A stretch of 44,214 nt of DNA, taken from positions 1 through 44,214 of the forward strand of contig VHCW01000034.1 of the NCBI GenBank assembly GCA_016871575.1, read 5' to 3'. This document shows positions 1-9,122 of this stretch, in pieces (the first letter of the stretch is position 1; every line of letters begins with the position of its first letter). The stretch comes from Verrucomicrobiota bacterium. GTDB lineage: Bacteria; Verrucomicrobiota; Verrucomicrobiia; Palsa-1439. The position numbers and the translations under genes were made by a program. Under the pieces are notes generated by a model. That model worked only from the letters and a program-made list of their open reading frames with translations. It did no database searches and was not told where the DNA came from.

Positions 1-57
1 CCCTGTGAGGAGCGAGAGCGAGAGTGTTTCATCCCAGCGCATCAGAGCAGAAGCGGG

Positions 58-1761
58 GTGATTTGTCTAGTCCAAAGTGGAGAGCCTTCCCTTCAATCAC
101 TTACGCCCACATCCCTCAGTGCCCTGGGCTTTGCACACTCCAAGGGCGTCTTGCACCGCGACTTGAAGCCGGAGAACATCATGCTGGGCGAATTCGGCGA
201 AGTGCACGTGCTGGACTGGGGGCTGGCAAAGGTGCAGGGAATGAAGGAAGATGCAGGTAGTCGAGGCGGCGTCGCCGCCGCTTCGCGCATTCTTCCCTCC
301 AGCGATTCCAGCAAGACGGTGGATGGCACGGTCTTTGGGACGCCGCACTTCATGGCGCCCGAACAAGCCACGGGACGATTTGATCTGATTGATGCCCGCA
401 CCGATATCTATTCACTCGGCGCGATTCTGTACAATATCCTGACACTGGCGACACCGATCGAGGGCGCGACTGCGGATCAGGCGCTGGCCAATGCCGCTCA
501 AAACCGTGTTCTCCCACCGGAGGAACGCACGCCGGACCGCGAGATTCCGCGCGAACTGTCCGCCATCGCCATGAAATGCCTCGCGGCAGACCGCGCAGAC
601 CGTTATCAGAGTGTCGCCGAATTGCGCCGCGACATTGACCTGTTTCTCGAAGGCCGCAGTGTTTCCGCGCGTCCGGACACGTTGCCGCAGGCGTTTTGGC
701 GGTTGATTGTCCGTCACAAGACCATCAGCATTGCGGCAGCCATTATTGTCGTGCTGGTGGTTGTGTTCGACATTCGCGTGATTGCGGAGGGCCGCCGCGC
801 CGAGCGCGCGCTGGCCGCGCTACGGAGCGCCGCCCCGATGTATCAAGGGCAAGCGCGAACATTGATGACACAGGCAAAATACGAGGATGCCCTTGACCGC
901 ATTTCTCGCGCGATGGAGTTTGACCCCGACAACGCCGACTATCATGCCCTTGCCGGTAATTTGTTTCAGGTCTTTCTGCGTTTGCGTGATGCGCGAAATG
1001 AATATGCCAAGGTGCTTGCCCTGAATCCCCAAAACGCGTCGGCTACCCTCAACTTGCGACTGTGCGAGGAAATCCTGCGCCGCGACGGCGATGCCGTTGA
1101 ACCATCGGACGAAAGTCTTCGACGGCTTTCACAATCGCTGCGCCAGCAAAATCGCTTCGAGGAAGCCATTGCGATTGCGCAACGAACGGCTGAACGCAAA
1201 CAAACGGTTCTGACTGAATGGAAAACCCGGTTTGATGCGGCCGGGATTACGCCACGTTCGTTGGTCGTCTTGGGGGACGACACGCTTGCGGTGGATCTGC
1301 GACGCGCCAAGTTGACAGACCTTGCTCCCCTGAAAGGAATGCCAATTGCGACGCTCGACATTGCACACACCAGCGTGGCCAACCTTGAACCACTGCGAGG
1401 CATGGCTCTCGAATGGCTTATCTTGGATTCCACCAAGGTCACTGACCTGGGTCCGTTGCACGGCATGGCGCTTAAAAGGCTGTCGCTGGCCAATGTCCGG
1501 TGCTTCGATCTCAAGCCGCTTAAGGGGATGCCGCTCGTGCTCTTGTCGTGTGAAGGCAGTGACGTGACAGACCTGACACCGTTGCAGGGCATGCATTTGG
1601 AATCATTCGCCTTCAGCCCGAAGAAAATCGTCAAAGGTATTCGCACCGTGCGCGGCATGAAAAGCATCCGACAGATTACCAACCATCTGGAGTCGCCTGA
1701 CCGCGGCTGGATGCGGCCCGACATCTTCTGGAAAAAATACGATGATGGGGAGTTCAAGTGA
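58..1761 (+). CDS. Ser/Thr protein kinase C-terminal part with TM, TPR and Leu-rich repeats (5' partial)
   Basis: Hanks-type kinase that would phosphorylate proteins at the inner membrane. Visible from residue ~33 are the catalytic loop HRDLKPEN, a DWG in place of DFG (common in PVC kinases), GTPHFMAPEQ (APE motif) and DIYSLGAILY. A membrane segment (AAAIIVVLVVVF) follows near residue 225, then a TPR-like stretch (YEDALDRISRAMEFDPDN), then about five ~22-residue repeats of the form 'LxxxxVTDLxPLxGMxL', a leucine-rich sensor-like array. The ATP-binding N-lobe is absent. The frame stays open to base 1, but the ~40 residues before ALGFAHSKGV do not resemble a kinase, so GTG 58 is only a nominal start and the gene may be rearranged or run off the window. 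It overlaps the next gene by GTGA. Confidence 0.8.
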   Translation: MICLVQSGEPSLQSLTPTSLSALGFAHSKGVLHRDLKPENIMLGEFGEVHVLDWGLAKVQGMKEDAGSRGGVAAASRILPSSDSSKTVDGTVFGTPHFMAPEQATGRFDLIDARTDIYSLGAILYNILTLATPIEGATADQALANAAQNRVLPPEERTPDREIPRELSAIAMKCLAADRADRYQSVAELRRDIDLFLEGRSVSARPDTLPQAFWRLIVRHKTISIAAAIIVVLVVVFDIRVIAEGRRAERALAALRSAAPMYQGQARTLMTQAKYEDALDRISRAMEFDPDNADYHALAGNLFQVFLRLRDARNEYAKVLALNPQNASATLNLRLCEEILRRDGDAVEPSDESLRRLSQSLRQQNRFEEAIAIAQRTAERKQTVLTEWKTRFDAAGITPRSLVVLGDDTLAVDLRRAKLTDLAPLKGMPIATLDIAHTSVANLEPLRGMALEWLILDSTKVTDLGPLHGMALKRLSLANVRCFDLKPLKGMPLVLLSCEGSDVTDLTPLQGMHLESFAFSPKKIVKGIRTVRGMKSIRQITNHLESPDRGWMRPDIFWKKYDDGEFK

Positions 1762-2537
1762 GTGTTCGATCCGATTCGATGGACAGAACGCTGCAACTTC
1801 TGCGGCGATGGCTTTTTCTTGCTTTGTTGGCAACAGCAGCAGTCACGTGGTTTACCCGTCACCGGCTCGCCTCGGTGAATGACATTCATTCCGATACCTT
1901 GCGCGCGCCCGTGCAGACACCGGTGCAATCGCCGGAGCCGGTACAGTTCACTCGCAACGGCTACGACTACACAGCAGTGCCGTTGTTCCACTACACGCTG
2001 GCTGGGCTGGTTGTACACCGTCTCGATTACAGTTGGTTCAGCATTGACCGCGGGGAACGGACGTTCACGCTCGACATCGGCGTCATCTGGGGCAGCAACC
2101 TCTCCAACCGCGTCCACCAAGCGAAAAGCATTCGGTTCTCACAGGACGCCCGGTTTGGTTTTGTCCAGTGGCGGGGCGAAGTGCCGTTCGTGAAGTCGGA
2201 GTTTTCAAACAACCATCTCCTGGTGGACAACGACCAGATGGAGCGGAAGGTCAAACAGATTCAAACCGCCGACCAGATCCGACTGCGCGGCAAACTCGTC
2301 AACGTCACCGCCCGGCGAATCACAGCGGGCGGTCGCTACGACTCCGACGAAATCGTTTGGAACACCAGTACAGTGCGCGCCGACGACGGCCCCGGTGCTT
2401 GCGAGACAATCCTCGTCGAGAATGTCGAAATCCTGCAACCGGCGAATCAACTCTCGCGTGTGTTGTTTCGCACCAGCCTCTGGGGGATGGCTATTGTCAC
2501 GCTCTGGGCGTTTGCCGATTTGTTCCGCCGGTTCTGA
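1758..2537 (+). CDS. Hypothetical membrane-anchored protein
   Basis: I do not recognise this protein. A hydrophobic helix follows a basic start (LLRRWLFLALLATAAVTWF) and a second lies at the C-terminus (WGMAIVTLWAFADLF), so a ~190-residue soluble domain probably sits outside the membrane between two anchors. The annotated GTG 1758 overlaps the kinase stop (GTGA), which implies translational coupling; ATG 1779 (MDRTLQLL) is an equally plausible start. Coupling to a kinase suggests a partner or substrate role, but nothing in the sequence proves it. The stop codon abuts the stop of the convergent GH78 gene with no spacer, so there is no room for a conventional terminator between them. Confidence 0.6.
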   Translation: MSVRSDSMDRTLQLLRRWLFLALLATAAVTWFTRHRLASVNDIHSDTLRAPVQTPVQSPEPVQFTRNGYDYTAVPLFHYTLAGLVVHRLDYSWFSIDRGERTFTLDIGVIWGSNLSNRVHQAKSIRFSQDARFGFVQWRGEVPFVKSEFSNNHLLVDNDQMERKVKQIQTADQIRLRGKLVNVTARRITAGGRYDSDEIVWNTSTVRADDGPGACETILVENVEILQPANQLSRVLFRTSLWGMAIVTLWAFADLFRRF

Positions 2538-5500
2538 TTACTCGAGCTTGCGGAACTTGATCTTGCGGTAGGCGCCGGCGGTGCTGTAGGTGGCGATGCC
2601 CAGCGGGATGCACGGCTCGACTTCCATCCGCACGCCAATCCGATGCCCTTCAAGCTCCAAGTCCACAACCTGGTCGTCGTCAATCCACGCCTCGATCTTC
2701 TTGTCGGTGACGCGCACACGGATGTGATACCACTTGTTCTTCTCGAACGTCATGGAACTGCTTGTCGGGTTTTCGGAAGCGTCGTAGCCGTCCACGTTCG
2801 ACAAGCCGACGACGGTGCCGCCCCAACCGCCGCAGACCAGCGTGCAGGGGTCTTTGCCAACCGGGAACGTCAGCGCGCAGAAGAAGTCGTCGCCGTCGGT
2901 TCGTTTCGCGTCGAGTTCGACTTCGTAGTTTACCCGCGCCGGTAGTTCGCCAGCCCAGACGATGCCGGCCATCGGATCGCCTTTGCCGATGCTGAGGGCG
3001 CCGTCAACAACACCGATCTTGCCGGGTTTGCCGAAGAAGTCGGCGACCTTCCACTTGCCAAGTGTTTTGCCGTCGAACAAGGAGACCTCCACCGGGGCAG
3101 GCTTCGGGCCGAACGGTTCCTCGAAGTGGTGTTTGCCGGAGCCGATGTCATGGATGCCTTTGGTCGGCATGATGACGGTGGCGGTGGTGTTGACGGGGAT
3201 GGTGACATCGAGGATGAACTTGCCATTCTCGATCCGCCAATCGGTCTCAATGCGTCCGCGGATGCTGTCGTAGCGGGTGCGGGCCGCAGTGAGTTTTCCG
3301 CCGGGCTGGGGTGCGATGAGGATGCGTTTGTAACCGGGCGCTTCGCTGTGGATGCCGCCGACGTTCTCGACGATCCATTGATAGACGGCGCCGAAACTGT
3401 AGTGCGCGAAGCTGTTCATGCCGGGATCGCCGAAGCCTTCCTCGGGCGTCCAGCCGTTCCAGCGTTCCCAGATCGAGGTCGCGCCGTGTTTGATCGAGAA
3501 CCCCCACGACGGGAAGGTGTCGTTGTGCGCGAGCCGGTAGGCAACGTCATTGCGACCGATCTTGGCGAGCGCCAGCATGAGGTCTTTGGTGCCGATAAAA
3601 CCGGTCGAGAGATGGTTGCCGCGCGCTTCGATGTCCTCGACGAGATACTTCGCGGCGAGCTTCGCGTTCTCGGTGTTGAGCAGGTCGAACGCGATGGCGA
3701 GGACATAGACGCATTGCGTGTTGCCCTTGATGCGGCCATCGGCGGCTACGAAGGCTTTGTTAAAGGCGGCTTTGATCTGGTTGAAAAGGTCGTTGTACTT
3801 GGCGGCATCGTCTTTCTTGCCGAGCACTTCGGCGGTGCGCGCCACGAGTCTGGTGCTGTAGGCGAAGTAAGCCATGTAAATCACATCTTTCGGCGTCTCG
3901 GCCTTGATGCTGAGCCAGTCGCCAAAACAGTGGAACTTCGCGGGCGGCAGCAGTTCAGGTGTGCTGCGGTTCTTGCAAAACGCGATGAACTTCGTCATGC
4001 CGTCGTAGTGCCGCTCCAGCACGCGTTTGTCGCCATAGACTTGGTAAATCGTCCACGGACAAATCACACCGGCGTCCTGCCACGCGGGGCCGCCATCGTC
4101 GCCGGCGACTTTCACCGGCGCGACCATCGGGAACTGGCCGTCCTTGCGCTGTCCGTCTTCGAGGTCAATGAGCCATTTGTTGAAGAACGCTTGCACGTCG
4201 CAATTCAGCGTGGCGGTGCGGACATAGACCTGCGCGTCGCCGGTCCAGCCGAGGCGTTCGTCGCGCTGCGGACAATCGGTCGGGATGTCAATGAAGTTGG
4301 CGCGCTGCGTCCAGTAGATGTTGCTGTGAAGCTGGTTCAACATCGGGTCGCTGCACTTGAAGGCGCCCGCGACGGGCGTGTCGCTGCTGAGCGCGATGCC
4401 GACGACGGTGTCGGGCGACGGTTTCTCCTTGAGGCCGGTGACTTCGATGTATTGGAAACCGTGAAACGTGAAACGTGGCGTCCAGACTTCGGTGCCGCCG
4501 CCCCGGCAGATGTAGATGTCGGTGCAACGGGCGCTGCGCAGGTTCGTCGTGTAAATCGTGCCATCAGGATTCAGACGTTCGGCAAACCGCAGTGTGATCT
4601 TCTGGCCGGGTTGGCCGCGCACGGTCAAGCGGGGCACGCCGGCGAAGTTCTGGCCGAGGTCGAGGACATAGACGCCGGGCTGCGGCTCGGTGATCTTCTT
4701 CGCCTTGAACTCTTTCACGGCGATGACCGGCGGACCGGGATGTGCTTGCACGACGGGGTTGACTTCGGTGGAGCCGACAGTGACGGCGTCCCAGTTTTGT
4801 GGCTCGATGCGCGCGTCGAAAATCTCGCCCATCAGGAAATCGGATTCGAGCAGCGGACCAAAGGCGGCCTTCCAATCGGGACCGGTGCCGGCAATGGCGG
4901 TGGTGCCGTCGGCGTATTCGAGATTCAGTTGAACGCGAACGCGCGGGAGTTTGCCATAGTGGTTGCGTTGGCGTCCGTAGCCGACATAGCCGCTGAACCA
5001 GCCGTCGGCGAGGATCGCGCCGAGGTTGTTGTTGCCTTGTTTCACAAGCGAGGTGACATCGTAGGTGCGGTAATAGACGCGCTTCGTGTAGTCAGTCCAG
5101 CCGGGGTTGAACCAATCGTCGGTGACGCGTTTGCCGTTGAGTTCGACATCAAAAATGCCGAGACCGGTGGCGTAGAGCGTGGCGGATTTGAGCGGTTTCT
5201 CAGCGCGGAAACTGCCGCGCAAATACGGCACGGGCGGCAGAAAAATCGTTTCGAGTTTTGCTTTCCCCCACGGCTTCATGCCGTACTCGCCGAGCACCTT
5301 CACAGCGGGCCACTTCGTCGTGTCGAGCGCGCGGTTGTGCCAGTTCGGGCCGGGCTGCTTGGCGGATTTCCAAGTGCCATCGGTGACGTGCGTCACGGTC
5401 TTGCCGTCGGCCAGTGTGACGACGAACTTCGCGAGCAACCCGGCAGGACCTTCGGCGGAGTTCCAGACTTCGACGCGGATGTGGTTGTCGCCGGGACGGA

Positions 5501-6176
5501 CGTGCGGGGCAATGTCAGTTTCTTTTGCCATCTTCCAAGCCGAACCGCTGGCGACGAGGTGGGTGTTGACGACGACTTTGTAATTGTCGTCGCCGATGGC
5601 GTAGAGTTCAGCTTTCGCAATCTTGGCATTTGCCGGCAACTTGAACGAGCTGACGAAGAGCCGGTGACCTGCGGCGGCATTCAACGGCGGGTCGGCGGCC
5701 TGCCAGATCCATTTCGCCGGAGCGAGATTTGCTTCGGGCAAATCGATGTTTTTGCGCGCTTTGTCGTAGCCGATCCACTCAGCTTTCCAGTCGGAGGCTT
5801 GCAGTAAACCCATCGTCCACGTGGCGGGCTGGCTCCATGGGGATTCAATGCCTTCCTTGTCCCAGACTTTGACCTTCCACGAGCAACGCATTCCTGACGT
5901 GAGCGGTTTACCGGCATAGACGATGGCGGTGGTGTCGTCGCTGGCGACCTTGCCGCTGTCCCAGATTGTTTTGCCGCCGGAGGTGACGATGATTTGGTAA
6001 GCGGTTTGTTTGTCGGCTTTCAGGCCGGAACTGAGCGTCCAACTCAAGCGCGGTTTCGTTTCGTCAATGCCGGGCGGGTTGACGCGGTACTCGCAACGCA
6101 GTTGTTGCGGTGTGATGGCCGATGCGGTGGCAGCGAAGCTGAGAATGATGGCGAGGTGTTTTAGCATGGCGCGCAT
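2538..6176 (-). CDS. GH78 alpha-L-rhamnosidase with C-terminal DUF1080-like domain
   Basis: Secreted enzyme expected to remove terminal alpha-L-rhamnose from polysaccharides or glycosides. The signal peptide (LKHLAIILSFAATASA) is followed by an Fn3-like start typical of family 78 (YRVNPPGIDETKPRLSW), beta-sandwich domains to about residue 590, and the (alpha/alpha)6 catalytic barrel to about 950. The acidic catalytic block DERLGWTGD lies near residue 640 and the second glutamate is in SIWERWNG near 903. From ~1029 to the end (VSLFDGKTLGKW onward) is a concanavalin-like DUF1080/3-keto-disaccharide-hydrolase-type domain, an unusual extension that makes the protein 1,212 residues. The start could be either of two nearby Met codons (6176 or 6167). 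It lies 42 bases downstream of the AraC gene on the same strand, so the two are probably cotranscribed. Confidence 0.92.
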   Translation of the reverse strand: MRAMLKHLAIILSFAATASAITPQQLRCEYRVNPPGIDETKPRLSWTLSSGLKADKQTAYQIIVTSGGKTIWDSGKVASDDTTAIVYAGKPLTSGMRCSWKVKVWDKEGIESPWSQPATWTMGLLQASDWKAEWIGYDKARKNIDLPEANLAPAKWIWQAADPPLNAAAGHRLFVSSFKLPANAKIAKAELYAIGDDNYKVVVNTHLVASGSAWKMAKETDIAPHVRPGDNHIRVEVWNSAEGPAGLLAKFVVTLADGKTVTHVTDGTWKSAKQPGPNWHNRALDTTKWPAVKVLGEYGMKPWGKAKLETIFLPPVPYLRGSFRAEKPLKSATLYATGLGIFDVELNGKRVTDDWFNPGWTDYTKRVYYRTYDVTSLVKQGNNNLGAILADGWFSGYVGYGRQRNHYGKLPRVRVQLNLEYADGTTAIAGTGPDWKAAFGPLLESDFLMGEIFDARIEPQNWDAVTVGSTEVNPVVQAHPGPPVIAVKEFKAKKITEPQPGVYVLDLGQNFAGVPRLTVRGQPGQKITLRFAERLNPDGTIYTTNLRSARCTDIYICRGGGTEVWTPRFTFHGFQYIEVTGLKEKPSPDTVVGIALSSDTPVAGAFKCSDPMLNQLHSNIYWTQRANFIDIPTDCPQRDERLGWTGDAQVYVRTATLNCDVQAFFNKWLIDLEDGQRKDGQFPMVAPVKVAGDDGGPAWQDAGVICPWTIYQVYGDKRVLERHYDGMTKFIAFCKNRSTPELLPPAKFHCFGDWLSIKAETPKDVIYMAYFAYSTRLVARTAEVLGKKDDAAKYNDLFNQIKAAFNKAFVAADGRIKGNTQCVYVLAIAFDLLNTENAKLAAKYLVEDIEARGNHLSTGFIGTKDLMLALAKIGRNDVAYRLAHNDTFPSWGFSIKHGATSIWERWNGWTPEEGFGDPGMNSFAHYSFGAVYQWIVENVGGIHSEAPGYKRILIAPQPGGKLTAARTRYDSIRGRIETDWRIENGKFILDVTIPVNTTATVIMPTKGIHDIGSGKHHFEEPFGPKPAPVEVSLFDGKTLGKWKVADFFGKPGKIGVVDGALSIGKGDPMAGIVWAGELPARVNYEVELDAKRTDGDDFFCALTFPVGKDPCTLVCGGWGGTVVGLSNVDGYDASENPTSSSMTFEKNKWYHIRVRVTDKKIEAWIDDDQVVDLELEGHRIGVRMEVEPCIPLGIATYSTAGAYRKIKFRKLE

Positions 6177-6218
6177 TCAACCAAAGTTCCGCGTCATTGC
6201 CCAGCGGATTTTGCGGCG

Positions 6219-7166
6219 TCAGTGGTAGGGCAGGGCGCCTCGTTCGCGGTACGCGGCAGGAGTGACGCCGAAGCGGCGGCGGAAGAGGCGATGGAACAGG
6301 GTGGGGGAGGCGAACCCGGAACGGGCGGTGATTTCCTTAAGGACCAGGTTGGTTTCAATCAGCAGGTGAGAGGCGCGTTCGAGGCGGCGGCGTTGGATGA
6401 ACGCGATCACGCCGCTGTTCAACGTCTGCTTCACCAGTTTGCGCAAGTACGGTTCGCTGACGTGGACGGCATCAGCAAGCTCGGCGACGGTCAGCGCCGC
6501 GTCATCGAGGCGTTCTTCGATCAACGCCAGCACCGGGGCGAGCCTGTCCCAGTGGCGTTGGAGGTCGGGAGCGAGTGTCGGAATGTGCAGCCGGTGGCGG
6601 GCGAGATCCAGCAACACTTCCCACGTGGCGGCGCTCATGGCCTGCTGCCAGCCGGGGGCGCGCACGGCGAACTCGGCGGCGATGGTCCGGTTGAGCCGCG
6701 CAAAATCCGCCGAGTGTGCCCGGTGGATTCCACCGGCTCGCCAGACCTGCAACAAATCCACACCACCCCGACCGCGAAAGAAAAAGTGCAGACTGTCGCA
6801 CTCAACCACGCTGCCGTCCGCTTCGATAGCGTGGGGTCGGCCTTGCGGGATGAGGAACAGATCGCCGGGGCGGAGCGGGCGCCAGCGCGATTCTTCACCG
6901 AGCCGGCAACGGGCATGGCCAGTGCGTATGTAAAACCACATATTGTCGCCGATGATGCGCAGCGGGACGCGCCAATGCGGCTGGCATCGCCACTGGAAGG
7001 CGTTGACGACCTGCACTGACGCGCCCTGCAACCAGCCGGCCAAGTGTCGGGTGGATGTCGGTGTGGATGGTGTTCGGTAATCGGTGGCGGTGCGGTGGAC
7101 GGCGCCGCCGCCGGTCGGCAGATGGTGTGGTCGGGAGGGCCAGACCTTGAGTTTCGATTTGTGCAT
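6219..7166 (-). CDS. AraC-family transcriptional regulator
   Basis: DNA-binding regulator. The N-terminal half is cupin-like (RPGDLFLIPQGRPHAIEADG), as in sugar-responsive AraC proteins. The C-terminal ~100 residues carry two helix-turn-helix motifs (VAELADAVHVSEPYLRKLVK; LKEITARSGFASPTLFHRLF) and end with the family signature FGVTPAAYRERG. The ATG at 7166 lies inside repeated regulatory element A, and its first ~30 residues are simply that repeat translated, so a start further in, for example GTG 7016 (residue 51, before QVVNAFQWRC), is plausible. It is divergent from the degradation operon and upstream of GH78. I infer it controls the transcripts carrying the shared element. Confidence 0.88.
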   Translation of the reverse strand: MHKSKLKVWPSRPHHLPTGGGAVHRTATDYRTPSTPTSTRHLAGWLQGASVQVVNAFQWRCQPHWRVPLRIIGDNMWFYIRTGHARCRLGEESRWRPLRPGDLFLIPQGRPHAIEADGSVVECDSLHFFFRGRGGVDLLQVWRAGGIHRAHSADFARLNRTIAAEFAVRAPGWQQAMSAATWEVLLDLARHRLHIPTLAPDLQRHWDRLAPVLALIEERLDDAALTVAELADAVHVSEPYLRKLVKQTLNSGVIAFIQRRRLERASHLLIETNLVLKEITARSGFASPTLFHRLFRRRFGVTPAAYRERGALPYH

Positions 7167-7178
7167 AAACTGGAACGC
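7075..7178 (+). repeat. Extended repeat copy A (~104 bp, pairs with 16903-17006)
   Basis: This stretch aligns without gaps to 16903-17006 with about seven mismatches by eye (~93% identity). It contains a GC-rich part (CGGTGGCGGTGCG..., GGTCGGCAGATG) and then the 41-bp core also found at 22852. Flanking sequences on the upstream side are unrelated. It also encodes the doubtful first residues of the AraC gene on the other strand. Confidence 0.85.
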
Positions 7179-7188
7179 ACCTTACGCT
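7138..7188 (+). promoter_or_regulatory. Shared regulon promoter/operator element, copy A
   Basis: The 41-bp core (7138-7178) starts GGCCAGACCTTG, contains the near-palindrome TTTGTGCATAAA and ends TGGAACGC. Eighteen bases after TTGTGC (7159-7164) lies TACGCT (7183-7188), in the place of a -10 hexamer. ATG 7227 follows 39 bases later. The same arrangement recurs at two other loci. It lies between the divergent AraC-GH78 pair and the plus-strand operon. The -35/-10 assignment is inference; the conservation is observed. Confidence 0.7.
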
Positions 7189-7226
7189 ACCACAATCGGG
7201 CGGAGTTTGTTAAGCTCCTTCGTCGT

Positions 7227-7722
7227 ATGAAGAACAATCTACTATTCCGAATCGGCTTGGCGATATTGCTGACGGCGTCGGCTGCGAGTGCAGGGGAATC
7301 GCGGTTCAGTGCCCCGACGAGTCAGAAAGAACTCGATGCTCGTCTCACTGTGCTGCGCCATATTTGCGGTCGTTGCCGCAACCGTTGCCGGCGCGGGTGC
7401 GGATGGCGCTGCCGACGGAGTGGAAGTTCACTTATGAGGCGAAGAAGTCGCCGAAGGTGGAAGGCATCCCACCGGCGCCGGCAAGGACACGGCGATCATC
7501 GCCATGATTCCCCCTTCGGGCGCGGCTCGGGCGGAAGTGACCCGGGCGTTTACCGCTTACAAGAGCCAGACGTCCGATGCGCGCGCCCATCTCATCGATC
7601 TCGGAAAGGTCGCGTTCGCGAAGGCGGACAAGGTGCATCCCACCGCCGCCGGACACGAGGAGATTTTCAAGGCGGCATTGCCGGCGTTCGAGGCAATTCT
7701 GGGCGCAAGCCGATTGCGTTGA
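7227..7722 (+). pseudogene. Decayed SGNH/GDSL hydrolase
   Basis: ATG 7227 opens with a good signal peptide (LLFRIGLAILLTASAASA) and then loses frame. Coding-like pieces continue in other frames: MALPTEWKFTYEAKKSPKVE around 7400-7450, and from about 7490 to 7722 a piece ending DKVHPTAAGHEEIFKAALPAF. The last carries the Asp-x-x-His catalytic block (DKVH) of SGNH hydrolases such as carbohydrate acetylesterases. The N-terminal GDS block is not visible. At least two frameshifts or deletions are needed to join the pieces, so this is a remnant about half the family's usual length. It sits directly behind promoter element A, so the promoter probably now serves the intact FAD gene 63 bases downstream. 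Confidence 0.7.
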
Positions 7723-7784
7723 GGTGCCGGGTCAAGTGAAAGGCAAACCATGAAAACCAACTACAACTTCATCACCTATTTGCC

Positions 7785-9122
7785 ATGAAACGACGAGATG
7801 CTTTGAAAATAATGGCCACCGGGGTCGCCGGTGTGCTGGCGGGGCGACGGGTGAACGCGGAACCGGAGACGCCGGGCGAAGTCGCGTGGTCGCGCAAGGT
7901 GCCGGTGCGCTACGAGGCGGACGTGGCGGTGCTTGGCGGCGGCATCGCTGGCGTGTCGGCGGCGTGCGCGGCGGCGCGGTCGGGTGCAAAGGTGTTGCTG
8001 GTCGAGCGGTTCGCGATCACGGGAGGTGATCTGACCAGCGGCGGCGTGGCGTCGTTCTGTGGCGAGACAGCGGGGCAGGGGGAGGTCTTGGACGAGATCC
8101 TCACCGACATGGAGAAGTTCAAGACGATTGAGCCATACAAACCGTATCCGCAGGCTGACCATCGCGTCTTCGATCATCACATCCTCGCCATCGTGCTTCA
8201 GGAAATATTGCTGCGACGCAAGGTCAAGCTGCTGTTGCACACTCGTTTCGTGGACGTCCGACTCGTTGGCGGACGGATCACGGAGTGCATCGTCTGCGGT
8301 AAATCGGGACCGGAGGCATTGCGGGCAAAACAGTTCATTGACTGCACCGGCGATGCGGACGTTGCGCGCATGGCCGGGTTTGCGGTGATGAAAGGCCAGC
8401 CACACTCGCTGCCGATGTCCATGATGTCGTTTGTCCGTCACGTCGAGAAACAGGAACCGCAACTACCGGATGGCTGGTTCGAGCCGGTAAAGACGAAGGA
8501 AGCGTTGCCGATGACAAGCATCTGGCCGAACGGTCCCGGCAGCAACGCGCTCAAAATCAAGATACCGATGTTCGATGCCACCGATACGGAGTCGTTGACC
8601 GCCGCTGAGATTCGCGCGCGGCGTCGGACGCTGGAGGTGCTCGACTATTACCAACGCGTTCTGAAGAAAGGTTGGCGCTACGACGGGTGCTCGCCGCAGA
8701 TCGGAATTCGCGAGGGTGCGCGCATCACGGGTGACTATGTGTTGACGTTGAAAGACCTGCGCGCCGGGCGGGTGTTCGATGACGGTGTCGCGCGGGGCGT
8801 TTATTATCTCGACGGCCACAAACCTGATGACGACAAGCGGACCTACATTCTCAAAAAGAGCGAACTGAAAGTGCCGCCGTATCAGATTCCGTTGCGGAGT
8901 CTGATTGCGAAGGATGGCGTCAACCTGTTGATGGCGGGGCGCTGTTTCTCGGCGGAGCAACTTGCGTTGAGTTCGGCCCGTGTCAGCACGAGTTGCGCGA
9001 TGATGGGTCAGGCTGCCGGTATCGCCTCGGCGATGGCGACACAAAAACAAACCGACCCGCGCAAACTCGATCCGCAACTTGTGCGGCGCGTAGTCGAGGA
9101 ACGCGGAGGCAAATTGTCATGA
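7785..9122 (+). CDS. FAD-dependent oxidoreductase, Tat-type signal
   Basis: Flavoprotein of the FAD_oxidored family common in PVC sugar loci; its substrate is unknown. The start MKRRDALKIMATGVAG carries an RRxALK twin-arginine-like motif, so export in folded form is likely. The Rossmann dinucleotide motif is VLGGGIAGVSAACAAARSG at about residues 46-64, followed by LLVERF, and a second FAD-contact motif is FIDCTGDADVARMAG. The C-terminal part NLLMAGRCFSAEQLALSSAR is typical of the family, and the 445-residue length is normal. ATG 7785 is the only good start. The stop overlaps the next start (ATGA at 9119-9122), so it heads a tightly coupled operon with the FGE/sialidase, GH106, sulfatase and esterase genes. 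Confidence 0.85.
   Translation: MKRRDALKIMATGVAGVLAGRRVNAEPETPGEVAWSRKVPVRYEADVAVLGGGIAGVSAACAAARSGAKVLLVERFAITGGDLTSGGVASFCGETAGQGEVLDEILTDMEKFKTIEPYKPYPQADHRVFDHHILAIVLQEILLRRKVKLLLHTRFVDVRLVGGRITECIVCGKSGPEALRAKQFIDCTGDADVARMAGFAVMKGQPHSLPMSMMSFVRHVEKQEPQLPDGWFEPVKTKEALPMTSIWPNGPGSNALKIKIPMFDATDTESLTAAEIRARRRTLEVLDYYQRVLKKGWRYDGCSPQIGIREGARITGDYVLTLKDLRAGRVFDDGVARGVYYLDGHKPDDDKRTYILKKSELKVPPYQIPLRSLIAKDGVNLLMAGRCFSAEQLALSSARVSTSCAMMGQAAGIASAMATQKQTDPRKLDPQLVRRVVEERGGKLS

Noticed and set aside
3126-5807. 893-codon open frame antisense to GH78
   Set aside because: Shadow of the GC-rich GH78 gene: no protein family, no ribosome site, composition typical of antisense frames.
7170-7190. Sigma54-type -24/-12 promoter in the shared element (TGGAACG...)
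   Set aside because: The GG to GC spacing is 12 rather than 10 bases and the -12 TTGC is not conserved; the sigma70-like reading fits all three copies.
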